A stretch of 6,279 nt of DNA. Origin: CAYVUV01 sp964455095. GTDB taxonomy: Bacteria > Desulfobacterota > Binatia > HRBIN30 > CADEER01. The stretch's first letter is position 1. Each line of letters begins with the position of its first letter. Below are positions 1 through 5,876 of this stretch, piece after piece. A program made the position numbers and the translations under genes. The DNA is taken from NCBI GenBank assembly GCA_964455095.1, contig CAYVUV010000104.1:1-6279 (forward strand), given 5' to 3'. The notes beneath the pieces were generated by a model that was given only the letters and a program-made list of their open reading frames with translations, did not search any database and had not been told where the DNA came from.

Positions 1-380
1 TCAACGCCCAGCGACTCTGGCAGCTGAACCAGCAGTTCTGGAAAGCCCGCCCCACTCCCCTCCAACAGGAGATCATCTTCGCCAGCACCGGCACCAAGAA
101 GCCGAGCGATCCGCCCGACAAGTACGTCGCGGCGCTCGCCGGCAGCGACATCCAAACCAATCCACCGGCCACCAACGACGCTGTCGAAGCGGGCGGCAAG
201 ACCTACAAGCGGACGGTGGATCAGTTGCCTCCCGCCGCGGTGGTCAGCGAGATCGCCAGCAAGGTCGACCAGAGCAAGCTCGAGAAGGTGCTGATGGAAG
301 AGGGCCTGGCCAAGTTTGCCGATCCGCAGAAGGCGCTGCTGGCGCTGATCCAGAAGAAGCGCGGCACGCTGGCGGCGTAG
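1..380 (+). CDS. tal: Transaldolase, C-terminal part (gene cut by window start)
   Basis: The last 125 residues of a protein are read in frame from base 3 to a TAG at 378-380. Transaldolase transfers a three-carbon dihydroxyacetone unit between sugar phosphates in the cytosolic non-oxidative pentose phosphate pathway. The visible part carries the motif FASTGTKKP at about residues 26-34 of the fragment, then KYVAALAGSDIQTNPPAT. These resemble the phosphate-binding and C-terminal region of the longer bacterial transaldolases (tal-like, about 370-400 residues). The tail, with KFADPQKALLALI, also fits that group. The Schiff-base lysine would lie in the missing N-terminal part and cannot be checked. 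The protein ends here, so it is not a transaldolase-glucose-6-phosphate isomerase fusion with the isomerase downstream. The gene converges on polB with a 12 bp gap and no visible terminator hairpin. The family call is from recalled motif resemblance. Confidence 0.75.
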   Translation, partial: NAQRLWQLNQQFWKARPTPLQQEIIFASTGTKKPSDPPDKYVAALAGSDIQTNPPATNDAVEAGGKTYKRTVDQLPPAAVVSEIASKVDQSKLEKVLMEEGLAKFADPQKALLALIQKKRGTLAA

Positions 381-392
381 GGCACGCGCGGG

Positions 393-1706
393 TCAGAAGA
401 GCGAGAGCTGTCGCTGCGTCTCGGCGACGGTCGCGAAGTCGGTGCCGAGCACGTGCAGGATGGCGTCGGCGACGGGCTCGATCTGGTGCTCGATGTAGTG
501 CGCGTAGTCGGGTGGGGCGGTCTCTTCGCCGACCGGCTCGGGCCCGCGGTGGGTGACGACGTACTCGATGATGTGGCTGCCCGGCCGCTGCTGCTTGCGC
601 GCGGCCTGCACGTGCGGCGGCGTCGTCTTGGTGTAGGCGGCGAGGTTCTTGCGCACGGCCTTGCGGTAGGCGAGCTCGCCGTCGAAACGGCCTGAGCGCA
701 GGTCGGCGAGGAAGGTGCGGACGAAGTCCACCACCGGCTGATCGTGGAACACCAGCTCGAGCAGGCCGCGCTGGAAGCGCTTGCTCACTTCGCTCCAGTC
801 GCGCCGCACGGCTTCGAGGCCGACGAATTCGATCCGTTCGCCGCCTTCGGCATCGACCAGCAATCCGGCGTAGCGCTTCTTGCTGCCGATCTTGCCGCCG
901 CGGATCTCGGGCAGGAAGAAGCGCTGGTAGCACTTCTCGAACTCCAGCTCGAGGTGGCTCTCGCAGCCGAAGGCGTCGCGGACCTGCGCCGCGACGGCGT
1001 CGCCGATCGCCGCGCGCAGTGGCTCGGCGCGCGCCAGGGCGCGCGCGGCGTCGGGCTCTCCGGCGTCGACGAACAGCGAGTCGGTGTCGCCGTAGATGAC
1101 CTGGAACCCCTGCGCGGCGGCATACTCGGCAGCGGCGCGGATGAGCAGTTGGCCGAAGTGCGTGATGGCGTTGGCAACGGCGGGGAAGAACAAACGCGAG
1201 CCCGGCGCGCCGAGCACGCCGTAGAGCGAGTTCATCAGGATCTTGATGGCGTTGGCCTTGACCGACCGCCCGGCGTCGCGGGCCGTCTGGCGCTCGCGCG
1301 CCAGCGTCTCGACCAGCTCGGGCAAGACGCCGCGCCGATCGCGGCGAAAGCGCGCGCCGTTGGGCGCCGTCAGCGCGTGCGGGTCTTCCTCGCCCGCGGC
1401 GAGCAGTGAGAGCGGGTCGAGGTTGAAGGTGCGGATGATGCTCGGGTACAGGCTCTTGAAGTCGAAGACGAGGACGTTGCGGTACAGGCCGGGGCGCGAG
1501 TCCATCACGTAGCCGCCGGCGATCGGTGCCGCGGTCGCATCGCGCCCGACCGATGGGGCGACGATGCCACGCCGGCGCAGGGCACCGAGATACAGCGAAT
1601 CGATCGAAGCGATGGCGGCGCTGACGCGGTCGAGCGGCATGCCGGTGAGCAGGCTGCGCTGCACGGCCAGATCGATCAGACCGGTGCGCTCCAAAATCTC
1701 GCTCAC
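393..1706 (-). CDS. polB: DNA polymerase II (family B), C-terminal polymerase half, downstream of the in-frame TAG
   Basis: This is the rest of the Pol II gene in the same frame as the N-terminal half. Homology resumes directly after the TAG, at 1748, with PQRFVDYNLQDARLV, which holds Exo III (Tyr327, Asp331, full-gene numbering). The coordinates given start at GTG 1706, the first start codon available if this half is translated alone. An AGGA (1717-1720) lies 10 nt upstream of it. The polymerase motifs are intact: motif A DFKSLYPSI (about 416-424), motif B KILMNSLYG (about 489-497), motif C YGDTDS (about 539-544), and KKRYAGL (about 610-616). The protein ends QRQLSLF, like the QLGLF sliding-clamp-binding tail of E. 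coli Pol II. No other stop or frameshift is seen across 451 codons, so the gene has not decayed broadly. It could be a pseudogene by one nonsense change, a readthrough gene, a split polymerase, or a sequencing error. Confidence 0.88.
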   Translation of the reverse strand: MSEILERTGLIDLAVQRSLLTGMPLDRVSAAIASIDSLYLGALRRRGIVAPSVGRDATAAPIAGGYVMDSRPGLYRNVLVFDFKSLYPSIIRTFNLDPLSLLAAGEEDPHALTAPNGARFRRDRRGVLPELVETLARERQTARDAGRSVKANAIKILMNSLYGVLGAPGSRLFFPAVANAITHFGQLLIRAAAEYAAAQGFQVIYGDTDSLFVDAGEPDAARALARAEPLRAAIGDAVAAQVRDAFGCESHLELEFEKCYQRFFLPEIRGGKIGSKKRYAGLLVDAEGGERIEFVGLEAVRRDWSEVSKRFQRGLLELVFHDQPVVDFVRTFLADLRSGRFDGELAYRKAVRKNLAAYTKTTPPHVQAARKQQRPGSHIIEYVVTHRGPEPVGEETAPPDYAHYIEHQIEPVADAILHVLGTDFATVAETQRQLSLF

Positions 1707-1748
1707 CAGGCGAGCGTCCTGCAGGTTGTAGTCGACGAAACGCTGAGG

Positions 1749-1751
1749 CTA
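1749..1751 (-). other. In-frame amber (TAG) codon inside polB
   Basis: On the minus strand the reading is GAG TAG CCT CAG, which translates as Tyr-Arg-Glu-stop-Pro-Gln-Arg-Phe. The frame is the same on both sides, so this is a nonsense codon and not a frameshift. E. coli Pol II has AEDKPALATYNLKD at this place, which puts the TAG in a variable position where E. coli has Lys. A single base change from GAG, CAG or AAG would explain it. The base after the stop is C. The groES and transaldolase genes in this window end in TAG, which argues against general TAG reassignment. Confidence 0.9.
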
Positions 1752-2708
1752 CTCGCGATAGGCCTGCTCGATCGCCTCGGCGCGGAGATCGCCGGCGAAC
1801 AACTTGCCGCGGCCGAGCACGACCTGCGCGGCAGTTTCGAGCTTGTAGTCCTGCAGGCGGATGAACGCGCCGCGCACCAGCGACAGCCCGTCGAGCACCA
1901 GGCGGCCGTAGATCACGGCGCGCGACTCGCGCGTGAACGAGGCCTCGCGGCGGCGGTCGAAGTCGTCGGTGGTGCGGCCGATGGGAAAGGCGATGCGGTA
2001 GCGCTTGGCGACACGCGCCAACACCGCGAGGTCGAAGTCGACGACGTTCCAACCGGTGATGATGTCGGGGTCGAGGGTATCGAGGTAGCTGAGAAAGCGG
2101 CGGATGAGATGGCGCTCGTCCGGCACCGGCTCGGCGTGCTCGAACACGTGCTCGTGCACGATGAGCACGCGGCTCACCTCGGGCGTGTGGAGGGCGATCG
2201 AGTAGACATGCTCGGCTGCCGCGTCGGTTTCGATGTCGATCGAGAGTACCTTCAACGCCGGCTCCCAGTGGCAAGGCGAGAGCGTGGGGTTGCGGTAGAC
2301 GCGGCCGAGGCGCGCGCGGGTTTCGTGCGGGCCTTCGACTTCGAGCGCGCCGCGGATGCCGCGGTCGATGAGGTAGCGATAGGCGAAGCGGACGTCGGCT
2401 TCGAGGCACGCGACGCCGGCGGCCTCCAGACGCGCGCGCAGCGGTGGCACATCGCCGGGAATCGCCGTGGTGATGCGTGAAATCGGTTCGCCGACGAACG
2501 TGTGCAGCTCGGTCTCTTCGAGGCTGACGCGCGGGGCGACGCTGTGCACCGCGGCGCGGTCGGCGGTGCGGACGAAGAAGTGTGGCCGCGTGCGGTCGTC
2601 GACGATCAGGCACGGCTCGCCGGACTCGAGCACGCCGTAGAGATGCACCTCGGGGATTCCGTTTACGACCCGGTAGGTCGGGGTGAGGATGAAGCAGCGC
2701 ATGGCCAT
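1749..2708 (-). CDS. polB: DNA polymerase II (family B), N-terminal exonuclease half, ending at an in-frame TAG
   Basis: This is the first 319 codons of a DNA polymerase II gene whose full frame runs 2708 to 393 (771 codons counting the TAG; E. coli Pol II has 783 residues). Pol II is a proofreading family B polymerase used in DNA damage tolerance and replication restart. The N-terminal domain is followed by Exo I in LSIDIETD (Asp158, Glu160) and Exo II in NVVDFDL (Asn221, Asp226). The frame stops at codon 320, just before Exo III, so a product ending here would lack both Exo III and the polymerase. The start is ATG at 2708 or 2702, giving MAMRCFILTP, which resembles the FILT start of the E. 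coli protein. No well-placed Shine-Dalgarno precedes either ATG. An AGAGGGG near 2729-2735 is better spaced for an out-of-frame ATG at 2724. Start choice is moderately sure; the family is very sure. Confidence 0.9.
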   Translation of the reverse strand: MAMRCFILTPTYRVVNGIPEVHLYGVLESGEPCLIVDDRTRPHFFVRTADRAAVHSVAPRVSLEETELHTFVGEPISRITTAIPGDVPPLRARLEAAGVACLEADVRFAYRYLIDRGIRGALEVEGPHETRARLGRVYRNPTLSPCHWEPALKVLSIDIETDAAAEHVYSIALHTPEVSRVLIVHEHVFEHAEPVPDERHLIRRFLSYLDTLDPDIITGWNVVDFDLAVLARVAKRYRIAFPIGRTTDDFDRRREASFTRESRAVIYGRLVLDGLSLVRGAFIRLQDYKLETAAQVVLGRGKLFAGDLRAEAIEQAYRE

Positions 2709-2799
2709 GGCGAGCGGCTCGCATGGCCGCCCCTCTGAGCTAGCAGCTTTCAGCCGTGCGGCGGAAGGCTTGCCCTGCTCCCGGTGCGCCGATAAGCGA

Positions 2800-3579
2800 A
2801 TGCCCATGTCGACCGAGCCCGAACGCCGCGAGGCGCCGGAACACAGGCGGGAGTGGCCGGGGCGCGCGGCGTTTCGCGACGCGCTGGCCGCCTTGACGGT
2901 CGTGCGCGGCCCGGGACCGCCGCCGTCCATCGGCATATCGGCGATCTACTATCCGGTGGTCGGCATACTCCTCGGGGCGCTGTGGTTGGTGGCCGACCGC
3001 GCTGCCGGCGCGGTCGGAGGCCGGCTGCTCGGCAGCGCCGCCGTACTGCTGGTCGCCAATCTGCTCACTGGCGGCCGGCCGCTGGCGGCGCTCGGCGGGC
3101 TGGTTGCGGCGGCGCTCAGCGGTCGCGGCGGCACCCGCGCCCTGAGCTATCTGGAGCCGCCGCCCCCGGTGCTGGCGCGCGCCTGCGCGGTGCTCGTCGC
3201 ACTGTTCGAGCTCTACGTGTTGTGGCGCCTCGAGCGCTTCCGCATGGTCGGGCTGGCTTTCGCCCCGCTGCTCGGCTGCTGCAGCGTCGTGGTGCTCGCC
3301 GTCGGCTCGCGCGCGGCCCGGATCGACGGCCGGCGCGTCAAGCTGGCGCCACAGCTGACGTTCAACGAGTTCGCGCTCGCCAGCACGCTGACGTTCGCGG
3401 CGACCTTCATCGCCACCGAATTCCTCGGCCTGCTGCTGGTGCTGAGCACGGCGGCGCTGACGATCGCCTTGCGAGTGTTCTTTCACCGTTGGCTCGACGG
3501 CGTCAACGACACGGCGCTGAGCGCCGCGCGCGAGGTAGTGCAACTGGCCGTGCTCGGACTGCTGGCGTCGTTTGGCTGA
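2800..3579 (+). CDS. CobS-like integral membrane protein lacking the catalytic acidic motifs
   Basis: A 259-residue, very hydrophobic protein with about six to seven membrane segments (roughly 49-67, 76-107, 123-142, 149-169, 190-206 and 207-228). By eye it follows adenosylcobinamide-GDP ribazoletransferase (CobS, about 247 residues), the membrane enzyme that joins the lower-ligand ribazole to cobinamide-GDP. Shared landmarks are AIYYPVVGILLGAL (CobS: ITFPLIGLLLGAI), LLTGG at 88-92 (CobS: ALMTGG), ARIDGR near 173-178 (CobS: KIDGR), and WLDGVNDTALSAAREVVQLA near the end (CobS: LGGQTGDTLGAAIELGEL). However, HLDGLADTCDG after TGG is replaced by RPLAALGGLVAA, and MRDSR is replaced by YLEPP, so the aspartates expected to bind metal are missing. 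It is probably not an active CobS; its role is unknown. ATG 2800 or 2806 is chosen because upstream ATGs overlap polB. No good ribosome binding site is seen. It lies divergent to polB and convergent with rmuC. Confidence 0.6.
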   Translation: MPMSTEPERREAPEHRREWPGRAAFRDALAALTVVRGPGPPPSIGISAIYYPVVGILLGALWLVADRAAGAVGGRLLGSAAVLLVANLLTGGRPLAALGGLVAAALSGRGGTRALSYLEPPPPVLARACAVLVALFELYVLWRLERFRMVGLAFAPLLGCCSVVVLAVGSRAARIDGRRVKLAPQLTFNEFALASTLTFAATFIATEFLGLLLVLSTAALTIALRVFFHRWLDGVNDTALSAAREVVQLAVLGLLASFG

Positions 3580-3588
3580 CGATCTCTA

Positions 3589-5088
3589 TCAAGAACCCTT
3601 CGACCCGACCGCGGGCAGCTCGAGGCTGTCGTCGCTCGCCGGCACGTCGTCCTCCGGCAACGACTCGAGCTCGGCGAACTGCAGCTGGCGGGCGGTGGGC
3701 TCGACCGGCTCGAGGACCGGAATCTCCTCTTGCGAGCCGGCGCCGAGCTCGCGCAGCTTGCGCGCGGTGACCATGACGCGGGTTTCGAGCGAGCCGACGG
3801 CGCGGTTGTAGGCATCGGTGGCGTTGTCGAGACCGCGGCGCAGGGCGTCGAAATGGGTTGCCATGACGCGCAGGCGGTCGTAGAGCTTGCGCCCCAGCTC
3901 GCTGATGCGCTGGGCGTTCTCTGCGATTTGCTCCTGCTGCCAGCCGTGCGCGACGGCGCGCAGCAGGGCGAGCAGGGTGGTCGGGCTGGCGGGGATGACG
4001 CGCCGGTCGTTGCCGAACTCGATCAGGCTCGGGTCGTACTGGAGCGCGGTGCTGTAGAAGTTCTCGCCCGGCAGGAACATGAACACGAACTCTGGCGCTG
4101 CCTGGAACTGCTCGCCGTAGTTCTTGCCGCTCAGCTTGGTGATGTGATCGCGCACCTGGCGCGCGTGGTCGCGCAGCCGCTCCTCGCGCCGCACGTCGTC
4201 GTTGCCGGCGTCGAGGGCATCGAGATAGGCGACCAGCGGCACCTTGGCGTCGACGACGATGTAGCGGCCTCCGGGCAGGCGCACCAGCAAGTCCGGTCGC
4301 AGGCGGCCGTCATCCGTCGTCAGGCTCGGCTGCTCGAAGAAGTCGCAGTGCGCGAGCATGCCGGCCATCTCCACCACCCGCCGCAGCTGGATCTCGCCCC
4401 AGCGCCCGCGCACCGTCGGGGTGCGCAGGGCCTTGACCAGGTTGCCGGTCTCGGTTTGCAGCTGCATTTGCGTCTGCGCCATCGCCTTGACCTGCTCGGT
4501 GAGCGTGGCGTAGGCCCCGACGCGGTCTTTCTCGACCTGCTGCAACTTGGCGTCGACCTGCTGCAGCGACTCGCGGATCGGCTTGACCAGCTCGGCAATA
4601 GCCTGCTGGCGGCTGTCGAGGTCGCCGGTGGCGGTTTGCTGGAACTCGCCGAGCGACGTCTTGGCCAGGGCCAGAAACGACTGATTGTTGCTGCGCAGCG
4701 CCTCGGCCGACAGGGCCTGGAACGCCTCGCGCAACTTCTGCTCGGCCTTGTCGAGCAGGGCCAGCTTCTCCGCCGCCGCCTGGCGCTCGGCCGCCAGTTG
4801 GGCGTTTAGACCGGCCTGTTCGGCGCGCAGGCGGCTGACCTCCTGCTGCCAGGTGCCGCTGGTCTCATGCGCATCGTCCAGCTCCACCTCGATCTGCGCC
4901 AGGCGGGTCGAGCGCTCCTCCAGCCTGGCCGTGAGCTCGCCGGCTCGGTTGCCGGCCTCTCCGAGCTCGCGCAGGCGACTGGCGCGGGCCAGCAGCCAGC
5001 CGAGCGCCAGGCCCAGTACCGCCCCCGCCAGCGCCGCGACGACGGCGCGCACCGTGGGGTCTGACAGGTCGATCGGGAGGCTGGACAT
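3589..5088 (-). CDS. rmuC: DNA recombination protein RmuC
   Basis: A 499-residue RmuC-family protein. E. coli RmuC limits inversions at short inverted repeats, and the family has a predicted PD-(D/E)xK-type nuclease fold. In order, it has a membrane segment at about 13-35 (AVVAALAGAVLGLALGWLL), a long coiled coil rich in Glu, Gln and Arg at about 38-215, then the conserved RmuC domain at about 220-425. Landmarks there are VRGRWGE (226-232), LRPDLLVRLPGG (263-274) and the candidate catalytic strand IVVDAKVP (277-284), then FMFLPGE (336-342). The acidic tail beyond about 455 is variable in the family. The start is ATG 5088; TTG 5094 in the same frame is an alternative, and neither has a clear Shine-Dalgarno. 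It converges on the CobS-like gene with a 9 bp gap and is divergent from the DUF507 genes. The family is very sure. Confidence 0.95.
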   Translation of the reverse strand: MSSLPIDLSDPTVRAVVAALAGAVLGLALGWLLARASRLRELGEAGNRAGELTARLEERSTRLAQIEVELDDAHETSGTWQQEVSRLRAEQAGLNAQLAAERQAAAEKLALLDKAEQKLREAFQALSAEALRSNNQSFLALAKTSLGEFQQTATGDLDSRQQAIAELVKPIRESLQQVDAKLQQVEKDRVGAYATLTEQVKAMAQTQMQLQTETGNLVKALRTPTVRGRWGEIQLRRVVEMAGMLAHCDFFEQPSLTTDDGRLRPDLLVRLPGGRYIVVDAKVPLVAYLDALDAGNDDVRREERLRDHARQVRDHITKLSGKNYGEQFQAAPEFVFMFLPGENFYSTALQYDPSLIEFGNDRRVIPASPTTLLALLRAVAHGWQQEQIAENAQRISELGRKLYDRLRVMATHFDALRRGLDNATDAYNRAVGSLETRVMVTARKLRELGAGSQEEIPVLEPVEPTARQLQFAELESLPEDDVPASDDSLELPAVGSKGS

Positions 5089-5098
5089 GGTCAAATCT

Positions 5099-5130
5099 GG
5101 CCGACAATGCCATGCCGGGGCCGACTTTGC
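5099..5130. repeat. 12-bp direct repeat pair with 20-bp period, possible operator
   Basis: GGCCGACAATGC (5099-5110) and GGCCGACTTTGC (5119-5130) match at 10 of 12 positions. Their starts are exactly 20 bp apart, about two helical turns. They lie in the divergent gap between rmuC and the first DUF507 gene, and the first copy begins 11 bp upstream of the rmuC ATG. A side-by-side repeat of this spacing is typical of a dimer or two monomers binding one face of DNA. In such GC-rich DNA chance similarity is possible, and no regulator is identified. Confidence 0.4.
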
Positions 5131-5145
5131 ACATTCCAGCCCCGG
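5115..5145. repeat. GC-rich inverted repeat in the rmuC/DUF507 gap
   Basis: CCGGGGC (5115-5121) and GCCCCGG (5139-5145) are perfect 7-bp complements around a 17-nt loop. The right arm runs on into a G run. No T run follows on either strand, so it is not a standard terminator. It overlaps the second copy of the direct repeat and would lie in the rmuC leader if that gene is transcribed from beyond it. Confidence 0.4.
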
Positions 5146-5160
5146 GGGGCCGCCGAAGGT

Positions 5161-5189
5161 TTGCGAGCCGCCGGGTGGACGACTATAAG
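5161..5189 (+). promoter_or_regulatory. Possible promoter of the DUF507 pair, perhaps leaderless
   Basis: TTGCGA (5161-5166) and TATAAG (5184-5189) resemble the -35 and -10 boxes of a vegetative promoter (4 of 6 and 5 of 6) with the ideal 17-bp spacer. Counting the last base of the -10 box as -7 puts +1 at 5196, the first base of the GTG start chosen for the DUF507 gene. Transcription would then give a leaderless or near-leaderless message. This is a prediction from consensus only. Confidence 0.4.
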
Positions 5190-5195
5190 TGGCGG

Positions 5196-5471
5196 GTGCG
5201 CGTCAATGATGCCGAGATCGGCGTCCTCTCCAGGGCGATAGTCACTGCCTTGCTCAAGCAGGGCTTCGTGCGCCCCAAAATCGAGGAAAAGCCCCTGGTC
5301 CAGCGCATTACCAAGCTGATCGTCGACAACCTGCTGGCCGAGGAGGCGCTGGAACAAGAGGCCGAACGCCTGGCCGAGCGGCACTCGCGACAGATGCTGG
5401 GCATGGATCGCCACAAGGTCGTCCAGGGCATCAAAGCCCGCCTGGCCAAGGAACGCGGGTTCACACTCTGA
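5196..5471 (+). CDS. DUF507 family protein, first of a tandem pair
   Basis: A 91-residue protein with GTG start, beginning (V/M)RVNDAEIGVLSRAIVTALL. This N-terminus matches the pattern of DUF507 proteins, short helical cytosolic proteins of unknown function. The C-terminus, IKARLAKERGFTL, recalls DUF507 paralogs of Geobacter-type bacteria that end in KERG plus hydrophobic residues. It lacks the PEGSREWDILY block found in the second gene, so the two are different subgroups. An open frame extends upstream to ATG 5112. That extension is Pro/Arg-rich, contains the hairpin region and has no family resemblance, so the GTG is preferred. The weak AAGTGG (5187-5192) could act as a Shine-Dalgarno. The stop codon touches the next ATG, so the two genes are surely co-transcribed and likely translationally coupled. 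Confidence 0.75.
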   Translation: MRVNDAEIGVLSRAIVTALLKQGFVRPKIEEKPLVQRITKLIVDNLLAEEALEQEAERLAERHSRQMLGMDRHKVVQGIKARLAKERGFTL

Positions 5472-5744
5472 ATGAACTTCAGCGAAGGACGCCTGTCGTA
5501 CCTCGCGCACCAGATCGTCGCCCTGCTGCGCGACGAGAACCTGGCCGAGGTCGAGAACGAGCGCCTGGTCCTGACCGAGATCAAGCGCGTGCTGGGTCAG
5601 GAACACGAGCGCGATACGCGCATCGACGAGGTCGTGCGGCGGAAAATCCAGTCGCTGTCGCGCCCGGTTCCGGAGGGTGGCCGCGAGTGGGACATCCTGT
5701 ACCAGCGCTACTTCGCCGAGGAGCAGCGGAAGCAAAAAAGCTGA
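5472..5744 (+). CDS. DUF507 family protein, second of a tandem pair
   Basis: A 90-residue protein with an ATG directly after the previous gene's TGA, with no bases between. It is a clear DUF507 member: MNFSEGRLSYLAHQIV at the start, EIKRVL near 36-41, a central helix ending in VVRRKIQSLSR (about 59-69), and the family signature VPEGGREWDILYQRYFAEE (71-89). It is predicted to be all-helical and soluble, with no signal peptide or membrane segment. The function of the family is not established. The only in-frame upstream signal is inside the first gene's 3' end, so reinitiation after its stop is likely. It ends 10 bp before the groES -35 box. Some transcription might continue into groES because no terminator is seen between them. 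Confidence 0.9.
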   Translation: MNFSEGRLSYLAHQIVALLRDENLAEVENERLVLTEIKRVLGQEHERDTRIDEVVRRKIQSLSRPVPEGGREWDILYQRYFAEEQRKQKS

Positions 5745-5754
5745 CCTTCGCTGC

Positions 5755-5782
5755 TTGACAACCGCTCATTCGTGCATATGAA
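5755..5782 (+). promoter_or_regulatory. Predicted groES-groEL promoter
   Basis: TTGACA (5755-5760) is a perfect -35 consensus. TATGAA (5777-5782) follows after 16 bp as the best -10. The wider context GCTTGACA and GCATATGA could also be a heat-shock sigma-32-like promoter, whose -35 begins CTTGA and whose -10 contains CAT. The sequence alone does not decide. No CIRCE inverted repeat (TTAGCACTC-N9-GAGTGCTAA) is present up to the groES start, so HrcA control is not supported. Confidence 0.6.
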
Positions 5783-5787
5783 ACGCA

Positions 5788-5805
5788 GGCGCTGAAAGCA
5801 GCGTC
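5788..5805 (+). other. Small hairpin in the groES 5' leader
   Basis: GGCGCTG (5788-5794), loop AAAG, CAGCGTC (5799-5805) can form a 7-bp stem with one G-U pair. It falls at or just after the predicted transcription start, leaving about 70 nt before the groES ATG. There is no following T run, so it is not a terminator for the DUF507 genes. It could protect the 5' end of the mRNA, or be chance. Confidence 0.35.
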
Positions 5806-5876
5806 GCCCTAAAGTTCGTCCAACTGCCAGAAACCACAAGTACCGCAACCACTGCTCAACGGGAAAGGAGAGGTGT

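Noticed and set aside
744..1409. 221-codon plus-strand frame antisense to the polymerase domain
   Set aside because: It is a low-complexity shadow of polB codons with no independent start signal or domain.
1717..1748. Stem AGCGT/ACGCT just after the polB TAG, as a recoding (readthrough or pyrrolysine-type) element
   Set aside because: Only five base pairs around a loop of about 22 nt; too weak to support a recoding structure.
244..2724. 826-codon open frame on the minus strand overlapping all of polB, with an AGAGGGG before its ATG
   Set aside because: It is extremely Arg/Pro/Ala-rich, has no recognisable domain and lies one frame off a clear Pol II; long open shadow frames are usual in GC-rich genes.
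2683..2799. Longer start for the CobS-like gene at ATG 2683
   Set aside because: It would overlap the 5' end of polB and add a polar stretch without family resemblance; ATG 2800 gives the usual CobS length.
2709..2799. Promoters in the polB/CobS-like divergent gap
   Set aside because: Only poor matches were found (for example TTGCCC with GATAAG at 15-bp spacing), not enough to annotate.
3730..4809. 359-codon plus-strand frame antisense to rmuC
   Set aside because: The composition is dominated by Leu/Gly/Ala/Gln/His repeats mirroring the rmuC coiled-coil codons; the opposite strand has strong family motifs.
5112..5195. N-terminal extension of the first DUF507 gene to ATG 5112
   Set aside because: The extra 28 residues are Pro/Arg/Gly-rich and unlike the family, and they would overlap the repeat, hairpin and promoter-like signals.
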